From: Caldisericota bacterium
GTDB taxonomy: Bacteria; Bipolaricaulota; Bipolaricaulia; Bipolaricaulales; Bipolaricaulaceae
Length of the DNA stretch: 7,222 bases
Direction of reading: 5' to 3'
Assembly (NCBI GenBank): GCA_013151115.1
Contig: JAADIW010000002.1
Coordinates: forward strand, 1 to 7,222
The translations under genes and the position numbers were made by a program. How positions within the stretch are numbered: position 1 is the first letter of the stretch; each line of letters opens with the position of its first letter. The notes under the pieces are model-generated. The model did no database searches. It had not been told where the DNA came from and worked only from the letters and a program-made list of their open reading frames with translations. Positions 1-6,379 of the stretch are shown here, piece by piece.

Positions 1-35
1 GTTGCCCTGAAATGACCCGAAAGGCGGTTGCGCAC
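1..35 (-). CDS. Possible start of a further leftward gene (partial)
   Basis: A GTG codon at 33-35 on the minus strand opens a frame that stays open to the window edge and would read (V/M)RNRLSGHFRA. It begins one base after the HIT gene's TAG stop. A GGAGAG Shine-Dalgarno-like sequence (plus-strand 43-48) sits 7 bases upstream, inside the last HIT codons. The spacing is what one expects of a downstream operon gene. Only 11 codons are visible, so no function can be given, and the frame may be chance. Confidence 0.3.
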   Translation of the reverse strand, partial: MRNRLSGHFRA

Positions 36-36
36 G

Positions 37-462
37 CTAGGGCTCTCCACGAAGCCTTTTGAGATAGCGGCATATCTTCCGGGCGATTTGTTCCAATTCC
101 TCCCTTGTGGCGGCCCTCCGTTTCGCTGTCCTTCCAGCGTAACAGGGGATGACGTGGACGTGGAAGTGGAACACCTCCTGGCCGGCGGCGCTGCCGTTGA
201 GCTGCACGATCCTCACCCCATCGGCTTTCAACGCTTCCCGTACAGCTAGGGCGATCTCATGTACCACAGCGAAGACCTGCGCCGCTTTTTCTTTGGGGAG
301 TTCCCAGATATAGGCGTGGTGTGATTTCGGGACTACCAAGGTGTGGCCGGGATTTACCGGCCTTATGTCGAGGAAAGCGATCACATCGTCGTCCTTATAC
401 ACCACATTTGCCGGTGCCTTTCCCTCAGCGATCCGGCAGAAGATGCAATCGATGCCCTTCAT
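37..462 (-). CDS. HIT-family (histidine triad) nucleotide-binding hydrolase
   Basis: A 141-residue protein of normal length for the Hint/HIT branch. These cytoplasmic enzymes hydrolyse or transfer nucleotidyl groups from nucleoside phosphoramidates and dinucleotides; the true substrate is rarely known. Visible features are an N-terminal CIFC zinc-type cysteine pair (C6, C9), the FLDIRPVNPGHTLVVPKSHH stretch (30-49), and the diagnostic triad HFHVHVIP at 99-106, with H101 the expected nucleophile. The tail (about 113-141) is basic and helical. The start is the ATG at 460-462, where the family's usual N-terminus begins; AAGGA lies 6 bases upstream. This ATG overlaps the stop of the upstream helix-hairpin-helix gene (ATGA), indicating one transcript and probable translational coupling. 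A longer open frame extends upstream but has no HIT similarity. Its codons are less GC-rich than those of genes to the right. Confidence 0.93.
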   Translation of the reverse strand: MKGIDCIFCRIAEGKAPANVVYKDDDVIAFLDIRPVNPGHTLVVPKSHHAYIWELPKEKAAQVFAVVHEIALAVREALKADGVRIVQLNGSAAGQEVFHFHVHVIPCYAGRTAKRRAATREELEQIARKICRYLKRLRGEP

Positions 463-1019
463 CCTTTTTCCTTGCCTTCCACGATACACCAGAACCGTTC
501 CGATAGGAGCTCGTATCGACGGGGGCCGATGCCGGGAACACGGCGCAGTTCCCTTATGTCCCGGTAAGGTCGGTGCTCCATGATCCTCCGCGAAAGCACC
601 TCCCCGATCCCCGGGACTTCCAAGAGCCTCTCCGAAGGGGCTATATTGATCTCCCGGTTGAGTTCTTCCCAAACGGGATCACCTCGGAAATGTTCCCTTT
701 CGTCCCGCAGGGCCAGCATGTGCGCTTCCCGGACACCATATCCTCGGGCACGGTACTCGATCTCCCGGAGCTCGTGGAAGAGTATGTAGCGCGCATATGG
801 GCGAAAGAGCTCCGATATCCAGATCTCGTTGAGGGGTATCCCGAGCTTATCCGCCGCGGGCGGATAGATGTCCTTCCCCCGGTACCTCACCCGGTAACAG
901 GCGATATGGTCCGCGATCACCTCGTGGGGCACGTAGACCAACTTGTACCCGCGTTTCTCCAGCTCCCGTTTCGGATCGAATCCTTTGCCGCCCATCCCTT
1001 CTCTATCCGACCGTCCCAT
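459..1019 (-). CDS. Helix-hairpin-helix protein with a His/Glu-rich N-terminal domain
   Basis: An unnamed 186-residue protein. The C-terminal part carries two consecutive helix-hairpin-helix repeats, LLEVPGIGEVLSRRI (132-146) and LRRVPGIGPRRYELL (158-172). This ComEA-like arrangement usually binds the DNA backbone without sequence specificity. The N-terminal part (about 15-115) has FHELREIEYRARGYGVREAH (81-100). The spacing of H82, E83, E86, E98 and H100 resembles a metal site of a zincin-like fold, though it is not a canonical HExxH. No signal peptide or membrane segment is visible, so it is probably cytoplasmic. Start choice is uncertain: ATG 1019 has GGGAG 11 bases upstream, while ATG 995 gives 178 residues with a purine run (GAGAAGGG) touching the start codon. 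An ATG at 1079 is also open, but its extra residues look like untranslated sequence. The stop overlaps the HIT start by ATGA, so the two are co-expressed. A DNA repair or processing role is a guess from the HhH domain. Confidence 0.82.
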   Translation of the reverse strand: MGRSDREGMGGKGFDPKRELEKRGYKLVYVPHEVIADHIACYRVRYRGKDIYPPAADKLGIPLNEIWISELFRPYARYILFHELREIEYRARGYGVREAHMLALRDEREHFRGDPVWEELNREINIAPSERLLEVPGIGEVLSRRIMEHRPYRDIRELRRVPGIGPRRYELLSERFWCIVEGKEKG

Positions 1020-1126
1020 AAGGCAAGACGCTCCCGGGGCAGGAGGAGCCCGCCATCTATCACGGTGCCCGCGGTTCACCCCTGGCGGATCAGTCCCTCT
1101 TCGCCCACACCTCCCAGCGGCCGGAA

Positions 1127-1164
1127 GGGGGATGAACCCCGGCGTCTTCGCCGGCGGATCCCCC
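1127..1164 (-). terminator. Strong hairpin just after the methyltransferase stop
   Basis: Read on the minus strand, GGGGGAT (1158-1164) pairs with ATCCCCC (1127-1133), and inside it CCGGCG-AAGA-CGCCGG forms a perfect 6-bp stem (1139-1154). The structure begins 3 bases beyond the methyltransferase stop codon. No T-run follows, so it is either a non-canonical terminator or a 3'-end stabiliser that separates the methyltransferase from the helix-hairpin-helix/HIT pair. Confidence 0.45.
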
Positions 1165-1167
1165 GGT

Positions 1168-1800
1168 TCAACGCGGTTTCCTCCCGGAGGCCACGAAGAT
1201 GCTCACCCGGGCGTGGGCGTCGCCCACGCTCGCCCGGGCACAGCACTCCTCGCCGGTGCACCCCACCCGCACGTCCTCGAGCCCGGCCTCCCGGAACCAC
1301 CGCGCGACCTCCTCCCTGTCGAACCCCAACCAGCGGTCGTGGTGTTCGATCCTGAGGAACTCGAACCGGTGCTCGTCGAGGTCCGTGACCACGAGCACCC
1401 CTCCCGGCCGGAGGACGCGGGCCATCTCCCGGATCGCCCGCGGGGGCCGCTCCACGTGGTGGAGGCACATGTTGGCGAAGACGTAATCCACGCTGGCGTC
1501 GGGGATGGGGATGGCCTCCGCGGTTCCCTCACGGATCTCGAGCCTCTCGGCCTCGGCGAACTTCCGCGCCATCTGGGCGCGCATCGCCGCGGATGGCTCG
1601 ATCGCGATCACCCGGAGCCCCCGGTTCAGGAGCCCCTCGGTCATGAAGCCGGTCCCGGCCCCGATGTCCGCCGCGACCCTCCCCGGGCGTACCCCGGCGA
1701 CGGCGAGGGCCCGCTCCCGCACCGCCGTGGAGAAGAAGCGGGCCCGCATCCTGTCCCACCGTTCCGCCACCCGATCGAAGTACCCCTCGCCCGGGTTCAT
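1168..1800 (-). CDS. Class I SAM-dependent methyltransferase (UbiE/Methyltransf_11 type)
   Basis: A 210-residue cytoplasmic methyltransferase that should use S-adenosylmethionine. The fold markers appear in order: motif I VAADIGAGTG (42-51), the acidic residue E68 after strand 2 that normally binds the SAM ribose, GTAEAIPIPDASVDYV (92-107) covering motifs II/III, LHHVERP (113-119), and LRPGGVLVVTD (130-140). The acceptor cannot be told from sequence. The C-terminal segment contains CTGEECCARAS (181-191), with C181, C186 and C187 close together, and ends in SIFVASGRK. The cysteines may bind a metal, metalloid or thiol ligand, which is inference. The start is ATG 1798-1800 with GAGGGGG about 4 bases upstream. 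The long open frame further upstream runs out of frame through the cupin and is not coding. The gene lies 100 bases downstream of the cupin and is very GC-rich at third codon positions. Co-transcription with the cupin is likely but interrupted by a hairpin. Confidence 0.93.
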   Translation of the reverse strand: MNPGEGYFDRVAERWDRMRARFFSTAVRERALAVAGVRPGRVAADIGAGTGFMTEGLLNRGLRVIAIEPSAAMRAQMARKFAEAERLEIREGTAEAIPIPDASVDYVFANMCLHHVERPPRAIREMARVLRPGGVLVVTDLDEHRFEFLRIEHHDRWLGFDREEVARWFREAGLEDVRVGCTGEECCARASVGDAHARVSIFVASGRKPR

Positions 1801-1852
1801 CCGTCCCCCTCGCCGCGCGCCGTCGCGGCCCCCGGGAGGGACCGTCCGTTCG

Positions 1853-1875
1853 CCCCGGGCACACTGGGCCCGGGG
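1853..1875 (-). promoter_or_regulatory. GC-rich hairpin between the cupin and methyltransferase genes
   Basis: A perfect 8-bp inverted repeat, CCCCGGGC (1853-1860) and GCCCGGGG (1868-1875), encloses a 7-base loop in the 100-base gap. On the minus strand it lies 25 bases after the cupin stop and 52 bases before the methyltransferase start. There is no T-run, so a classical terminator is unlikely. It could stabilise the cupin message end or partly attenuate read-through. Such repeats also arise by chance in very GC-rich DNA. Confidence 0.35.
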
Positions 1876-1900
1876 AGCGGAGGCCAACCGGTTCGGCACC

Positions 1901-2287
1901 TCACCCCTCTCCACCTCCCCGCGGCGCCAGGACCTCCTCGTCCTCGGGACGCCATGCCGGATCCACGATGCACAGGAACACGAGGTCCCCGTCCCCGATG
2001 TTCTCGATGTACTGGACCGCTCCCGGGGGGATGTACACCGCCTGTCCCGGGCCCACCTCGGCCTCCTCGTCCCCGATGTGCATCCGTCCCCGCCCGTGGA
2101 GGACGAAGTAGACCTCGGCGCTTCCGCGGAGGCGGTGGGGAAGGGTGGCCTTCCCGGGCGGGACGCGGGCGTGCGCCAGGCTGTAGCGGATCGCGAGCCC
2201 GTCCCTCGCCGGCGCCAGGACCTCCCGCAGGAGCGACCCATCGCCGGCCACGATCTCCGGGTGTTCCCGCAGGTCCGTCACGAACAC
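1901..2287 (-). CDS. Small single-domain cupin with incomplete metal site
   Basis: A 128-residue protein of the cupin superfamily, a small beta-barrel with varied enzymatic and binding roles. The first cupin motif is PHRLRGSAEVYFVLHGRGRM (50-69): H51 and E58 are present, but the second histidine of the usual HxH is L53. The second motif is GQAVYIPPGAVQYIEN (81-96), where Q92 stands at the usual histidine position. Only one of three canonical metal histidines therefore remains, so it may bind a ligand without a metal or use an altered site. The LVFLCIVDPAWRPEDEE ending (102-118) looks like a recurring family in thermophiles with the same HRL/VQY pattern, from memory. No ATG fits the start. GTG at 2285-2287 has GGGAGG 6 bases upstream and is chosen; an upstream ATG at 2419 would run across both promoters and is rejected. 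The substrate is unknown. Confidence 0.85.
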   Translation of the reverse strand: MFVTDLREHPEIVAGDGSLLREVLAPARDGLAIRYSLAHARVPPGKATLPHRLRGSAEVYFVLHGRGRMHIGDEEAEVGPGQAVYIPPGAVQYIENIGDGDLVFLCIVDPAWRPEDEEVLAPRGGGEG

Positions 2288-2338
2288 CTCGTCCCTCCCT
2301 TCTCCCCGGGGCGCGCCGCGCGGGGATGGCCGTAGCGT

Positions 2339-2366
2339 AATGTACGATCCCGTCCCCGGTTGTCTT
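2339..2366 (-). promoter_or_regulatory. Candidate promoter for the cupin gene
   Basis: On the minus strand AAGACA (2361-2366), a 16-base spacer and TACATT (2339-2344) give 4/6 matches to each sigma-70 box. A transcript would start near 2332, leaving a leader of about 45 bases before the GTG start. Its -35 box overlaps the -35 of the divergent rRNA promoter by two bases. The match is modest and unproven. Confidence 0.3.
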
Positions 2367-2393
2367 GACCGTTTCCGAGGGCCCCTATATAAT
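2365..2393 (+). promoter_or_regulatory. Sigma-70-type promoter of the 16S rRNA gene
   Basis: TTGACC (2365-2370) and a perfect TATAAT (2388-2393) are separated by exactly 17 bases, close to the ideal housekeeping promoter. Initiation is expected near 2400, about 89 bases before mature 16S. No A/T-rich UP element is visible upstream; that region is GC-rich and shared with the divergent cupin gene. Confidence 0.9.
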
Positions 2394-2399
2394 ACGGGT

Positions 2400-2437
2400 G
2401 CCCTCGCCCGAGGGCGCAAGAAGGCCGGTCTTTGACA
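2400..2437 (+). promoter_or_regulatory. rRNA leader with boxB-like hairpin and boxA-like antitermination site
   Basis: The start of the transcript can fold as GCCCTC-GCCC-GAGGGC (2400-2415). Thirteen bases later comes GTCTTTGACA (2428-2437), which matches 8 of 10 bases of the E. coli rrn boxA core CTCTTTAACA. A hairpin followed by boxA just upstream of the processing stem is the usual layout of rRNA antitermination leaders, where NusB/NusE(S10) load on boxA to let polymerase traverse untranslated, structured RNA. The assignment rests on position plus similarity. Confidence 0.5.
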
Positions 2438-2438
2438 G

Positions 2439-2466
2439 GTGGACAGGAGGAGACGGGAAAGGCTGG
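2439..2466 (+). other. 5' arm of the pre-16S rRNA processing stem
   Basis: Bases 2439-2454 pair with 4113-4129 over 16 base pairs with a single bulged base (T4116). Bases 2455-2466 then pair with 4087-4097 over 11 base pairs with one G-U and one bulge (A2460). The 16S sequence is looped out between the arms, as in the RNase III processing helix of other bacteria. A shorter inner pairing, 2476-2484 with 4063-4070, would bring the mature ends together. Confidence 0.85.
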
Positions 2467-2488
2467 TCCCTCAATTCCCTTAGAGCTA

Positions 2489-4066
<1,578 letters not shown>

Positions 4067-4086
4067 GGGAGCAACCCTTTCCCTAG

Positions 4087-4129
4087 CCGGCCTTCCCTGG
4101 GGCCAACCGCCCGTCTTCCTCCTGTCCAC
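4087..4129 (+). other. 3' arm of the pre-16S rRNA processing stem
   Basis: CCGGCCTTCCC (4087-4097) and the 17 bases at 4113-4129 are complementary to 2455-2466 and 2439-2454 respectively, separated here by a 15-base one-sided bulge. Between mature 16S and this arm, CTAGGGA (4064-4070) and TCCCTAG (4080-4086) can form a competing local hairpin. The arm ends 10 bases before the terminator, so the spacer contains essentially only processing and termination signals. Confidence 0.85.
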
Positions 4130-4138
4130 AGGACATCC

Positions 4139-4163
4139 GTCCCCAGGATTCGGGGACTTTTTT
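4139..4163 (+). terminator. Intrinsic terminator of the 16S rRNA transcript
   Basis: GTCCCC (4139-4144) and GGGGAC (4152-4157) form a perfect 6-bp stem around a 7-base loop, followed at once by six T, then C and four more T. It lies about 76 bases after mature 16S. It shows that this transcript ends before any other rRNA gene. Confidence 0.9.
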
Positions 4164-4247
4164 CTTTTCCCGCACCCACCCTCTCCTCCTCCGTTTGCAC
4201 CAACTTTCCTTCGTGCCCGCTCGCCCCGCCCGTATCCTTCGGGCGCC

Positions 4248-4910
4248 ATGCCGAGCGTACAGCTTAAGAATCCGCTGGAAGCGCTTGAACCGCTCTTCGC
4301 CAAGGGAGAACGGGAACTGTATCGGGATCGGGAAGTGGTCTACTATCCCGGGGTCGCCAGCGATTCCGTCTTCTACATCGAGACCGGGCATGTGAAGATC
4401 TCCTACCTCGACACGAGCGGGAAGAGGCTCGTGCTGGCGCTCCGCGGTCCCGGCGACCTGGTGGGCGAGGGCGCCCTCATGGGGGAGGAGCGGCGGCGCC
4501 ACCTGGTGCAGACGCTGGGGGATACGTTGCTCGTGCGCCTGGACCGGGAGCTCGTGGTCTCCTGGCTGCGGCGCCACCCGGAGGCCTCCTCCTATCTCCT
4601 GCGTTGGCTCCACGAGAAGATCGTGGAGCTGGAGGAGCTCCTGGTGGACCTGGCGTTCCGGGACATCCAATCGCGGCTGTCGCGCAAGCTCCTCCAGCTC
4701 TCCCAGGAGTTCGGCGTGCGGACCGAGGACGGGGTCCTCATCGGATGCCGGCTCACCCACAAGGACCTGGCGGAGATGATCGCCTCCGCGCGGGAGAACA
4801 CCACCCTCGCCCTCAACCGCCTGGAACAAGAGGGCATCGTGGACAAGGGCCGCTATCGGATCGTCGTCAAGAACGAGGAGAGCCTGAAGCGGAAGTGCCA
4901 GGTGGGGTGA
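4248..4910 (+). CDS. Crp/Fnr-family transcriptional regulator
   Basis: A 220-residue protein of standard length for this family, which senses a small molecule or redox signal through a cyclic-nucleotide-binding-like barrel and binds DNA as a dimer. The barrel spans about 12-110 (VVYYPGVASDSVFYIETGHVKI at 30-51, then PGDLVGEGALMGEERRRH at 68-85), the dimerisation helix about 113-138, and the winged helix-turn-helix 169-196 (LTHKDLAEMIASARENTTLALNRLEQEG). There is no cysteine cluster (only C167 and C217), so it is not an Fe-S Fnr. The Arg-Ser/Thr pair that holds cAMP phosphate is not evident: ERRRHLV occupies that stretch. The effector is unknown. ATG 4248 fits the family N-terminus but lacks a Shine-Dalgarno sequence; TATCCT at 4233-4238 might be a -10 box giving a near-leaderless message. 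The 84 bases between the rRNA terminator and this start hold no other recognisable feature. The gene stands alone, ending in its own terminator. Confidence 0.92.
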   Translation: MPSVQLKNPLEALEPLFAKGERELYRDREVVYYPGVASDSVFYIETGHVKISYLDTSGKRLVLALRGPGDLVGEGALMGEERRRHLVQTLGDTLLVRLDRELVVSWLRRHPEASSYLLRWLHEKIVELEELLVDLAFRDIQSRLSRKLLQLSQEFGVRTEDGVLIGCRLTHKDLAEMIASARENTTLALNRLEQEGIVDKGRYRIVVKNEESLKRKCQVG

Positions 4911-4911
4911 G

Positions 4912-4957
4912 GCCCTCGCTCAGTGCCCTCGGGCTTCGGCACGGGCGAGGGCTTTTT
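4912..4957 (+). terminator. Intrinsic terminator of the Crp/Fnr gene
   Basis: GCCCTCGC (4912-4919) and GCGAGGGC (4945-4952) form a perfect 8-bp stem followed by TTTTT (4953-4957). A second stem GTGCC/GGCAC (4923-4927 with 4938-4942) nests in the loop. It begins right after the regulator's stop and overlaps the final codons of convergent glmM, so its 3' arm is also glmM coding sequence. The minus-strand reading lacks a T-run, so it works for the rightward transcript only. Confidence 0.88.
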
Positions 4958-6254
4958 CTATCTCCACACAAAGCTTCTCCAACACGCGCCGCAGCACCCC
5001 CTCATCCGGGCCCTCAACGAGGACCCTGATCAGCGGCTGGGTCCCCGAGGGGCGCACCACCACCCGGCCGCTCCCACCCAACGCCTCCCGGGCCTCGGCG
5101 ATGGCGTCCCGCACCTCCTCCGTGGCGAGGACCTCCTCCTTGTGTATCCCCGCGGGGATGTCCCGTCGCAGCTGGGGGTAAAGGGGCACCTCCCGTACCA
5201 GCTGCCCCAGGCCGAGGCCCAGCCGGGCCAGGGCCCTCACCAGGTAGAGGGCGGTGAGGATCCCGTCCCCGGTGGGGGCGTACCGCCGGAAGACAATGTG
5301 CCCCGAGGGCTCGCCCCCGACCTCGATCCCCTCCTCCCGCATCGCCAACGACACGTTCCGGTCGCCCACCGGCACCCGGACCACCGAGAACCCCCGGCCC
5401 CGGAGGTACTCCTCCGGCCCCTTGTTGGCGAGCACGGTGAACACCACCCGGGGGGTCGAGATCTCCCCCCACGACAGGAGGCGGGGCGCCAGGGCCCCCA
5501 ACAACCTATCCCCTTCCACCACCTCCCCCTCCGCCGTCACGAACAGGGCGCGGTCGCCGTCGCCGTCGAACGCCACCCCGAGGTCCGCCCCCTCGGCGAG
5601 CACCATCTCCCGCAGGGGTTTCAAGTTCATCACCCCCGTGGAATTGATCCGCCGCCCGTCCGGCTCCCTGCCGAAGGCCGTGACCTCCATCCCCAGCGCG
5701 GAGAAGACCTCGGGGGCCACCCCAGCCGTGGCCCCGTGGGCGCAGTCCAGCACGACCCGGATCCCCTTGCCCCATCCCCGCCCCAACGACGAGAGGAGGA
5801 ACTCCACGTAGAGCTCCCGCGCCTCGCGGAACGGGCGGATGGGGCCCAGGTCCACGGGGGGATCGCCACGCTCGAGCTCGGCCTCGATCCGGTCCTCCTC
5901 CTCGGGGGAGAGCTTGAGGCCGTCCGCGCCGTAGAACTTGATCCCGTTGTCCTGGGGAGGGTTATGGGAGGCGGACACCACCACCCCAAGGTCCAGTCCC
6001 CGCAGCCGCACCAGATGGGAGACGGCCGGCGAGGGGATCACCTCGGAGCTCAACACCTCGCATCCCGCCTCGGCGAGCCCGGCGGCGCAGGCCGCCTCCA
6101 ACGCCGGTCCCGATACCCGGGTATCGCGGCCGATCAGGGCCGTGCGCGGCCTGAGCACGCGTCCCGCGGCGCGGCCGAGCTTGAACGCGAGCTCCGCCGA
6201 GAGCTCCCGCCCCGCGACCCCCCGTACCCCGTCGGTGCCGAAGTACCGCCCCAC
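4920..6254 (-). CDS. glmM: Phosphoglucosamine mutase GlmM
   Basis: Converts glucosamine-6-phosphate to glucosamine-1-phosphate, the cytoplasmic step before GlmU makes UDP-GlcNAc for peptidoglycan and other glycans. The 444 residues match the usual length (E. coli GlmM 445). Signatures in order: the N-terminal GRYFGTDGVRG (2-12), the phosphoserine loop SASHNP (94-99) with S96 the expected catalytic residue, NGIKFYGADGLKL (103-115), the Mg-binding loop DGDGDR (230-235), the sugar-binding GGEPSGH (313-319), and the phosphate-binding RPSGTQPLIRV (401-411). In the last motif Q406 replaces the near-invariant glutamate of SGTEP. A phosphomannomutase/phosphoglucomutase is the alternative, but RYFGTDGVRG and the overall length favour GlmM. 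The start is GTG at 6252-6254, which gives the typical family N-terminus. No Shine-Dalgarno precedes it, but TAAAAT lies 8 bases upstream, suggesting a leaderless message. It is convergent with the Crp/Fnr gene and divergent from the TatT-like gene. Confidence 0.95.
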   Translation of the reverse strand: MGRYFGTDGVRGVAGRELSAELAFKLGRAAGRVLRPRTALIGRDTRVSGPALEAACAAGLAEAGCEVLSSEVIPSPAVSHLVRLRGLDLGVVVSASHNPPQDNGIKFYGADGLKLSPEEEDRIEAELERGDPPVDLGPIRPFREARELYVEFLLSSLGRGWGKGIRVVLDCAHGATAGVAPEVFSALGMEVTAFGREPDGRRINSTGVMNLKPLREMVLAEGADLGVAFDGDGDRALFVTAEGEVVEGDRLLGALAPRLLSWGEISTPRVVFTVLANKGPEEYLRGRGFSVVRVPVGDRNVSLAMREEGIEVGGEPSGHIVFRRYAPTGDGILTALYLVRALARLGLGLGQLVREVPLYPQLRRDIPAGIHKEEVLATEEVRDAIAEAREALGGSGRVVVRPSGTQPLIRVLVEGPDEGVLRRVLEKLCVEIEKALARAEARGH

Positions 6255-6262
6255 GGTGGGGC

Positions 6263-6268
6263 ATTTTA
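6263..6268 (-). promoter_or_regulatory. Candidate -10 box of glmM, near-leaderless
   Basis: TAAAAT on the minus strand (5/6 to TATAAT) ends 8 bases before the GTG start. Transcription would begin within about two bases of the start codon, which would explain the missing ribosome-binding site. No good -35 box is present; TTCCGG at 18 bases spacing is the nearest and weak. Confidence 0.35.
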
Positions 6269-6331
6269 CCGCGGGCGTCCCCGTCCCCGGAAATCATGAC
6301 ATGCGGGCCGGGGCGTTCCCCATGGGGTAAA

Positions 6332-6376
6332 CTTGGGCAACGGCCCAGGCCGTAGCCCACCTCGCAAAGGAGGTTA
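6332..6376 (+). promoter_or_regulatory. Structured 5' untranslated region of the TatT-like gene, with SD hairpin
   Basis: CTTGGGC-AACG-GCCCAGG (6332-6349) can form a 7-bp stem with one G-U pair. Just downstream ACCTC (6359-6363) is complementary to GAGGT (6370-6374), which is the core of a perfect AAAGGAGGT ribosome-binding site 5 bases before the ATG. The ribosome-binding site could thus be masked in a small, weak hairpin. The TAAACT at 6328-6333 is a possible -10 box but has no convincing -35. Confidence 0.4.
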
Positions 6377-6379
6377 GGT

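Noticed and set aside
463..672. 70-residue N-terminal extension of the HIT protein
   Set aside because: It overlaps the helix-hairpin-helix coding sequence in another frame; the HIT family starts at the ATG with AAGGA upstream and an ATGA overlap.
573..1355. A rightward frame opposite the helix-hairpin-helix gene
   Set aside because: It crosses two leftward genes and the gap between them and ends in Arg/Pro-rich sequence; it mirrors the real coding strand.
943..2340. A 465-codon rightward open frame opposite the methyltransferase and cupin genes
   Set aside because: Low-complexity Pro/Arg/Gly-rich product antisense to two genes with clear family motifs; long antisense frames are expected in very GC-rich DNA.
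1901..2419. Longer cupin reading frame starting at ATG 2419
   Set aside because: It would be translated across both divergent promoters and adds Arg-rich residues; the internal GTG has an ideal Shine-Dalgarno sequence.
4098..4112. Possible protein-binding site in the processing-stem bulge
   Set aside because: It is only an unpaired stretch; no motif supports a specific binder.
4923..6299. A 458-codon rightward open frame opposite glmM
   Set aside because: Its product is Pro/His/Arg-rich with no recognisable fold, and the minus strand encodes a complete GlmM with all catalytic motifs.
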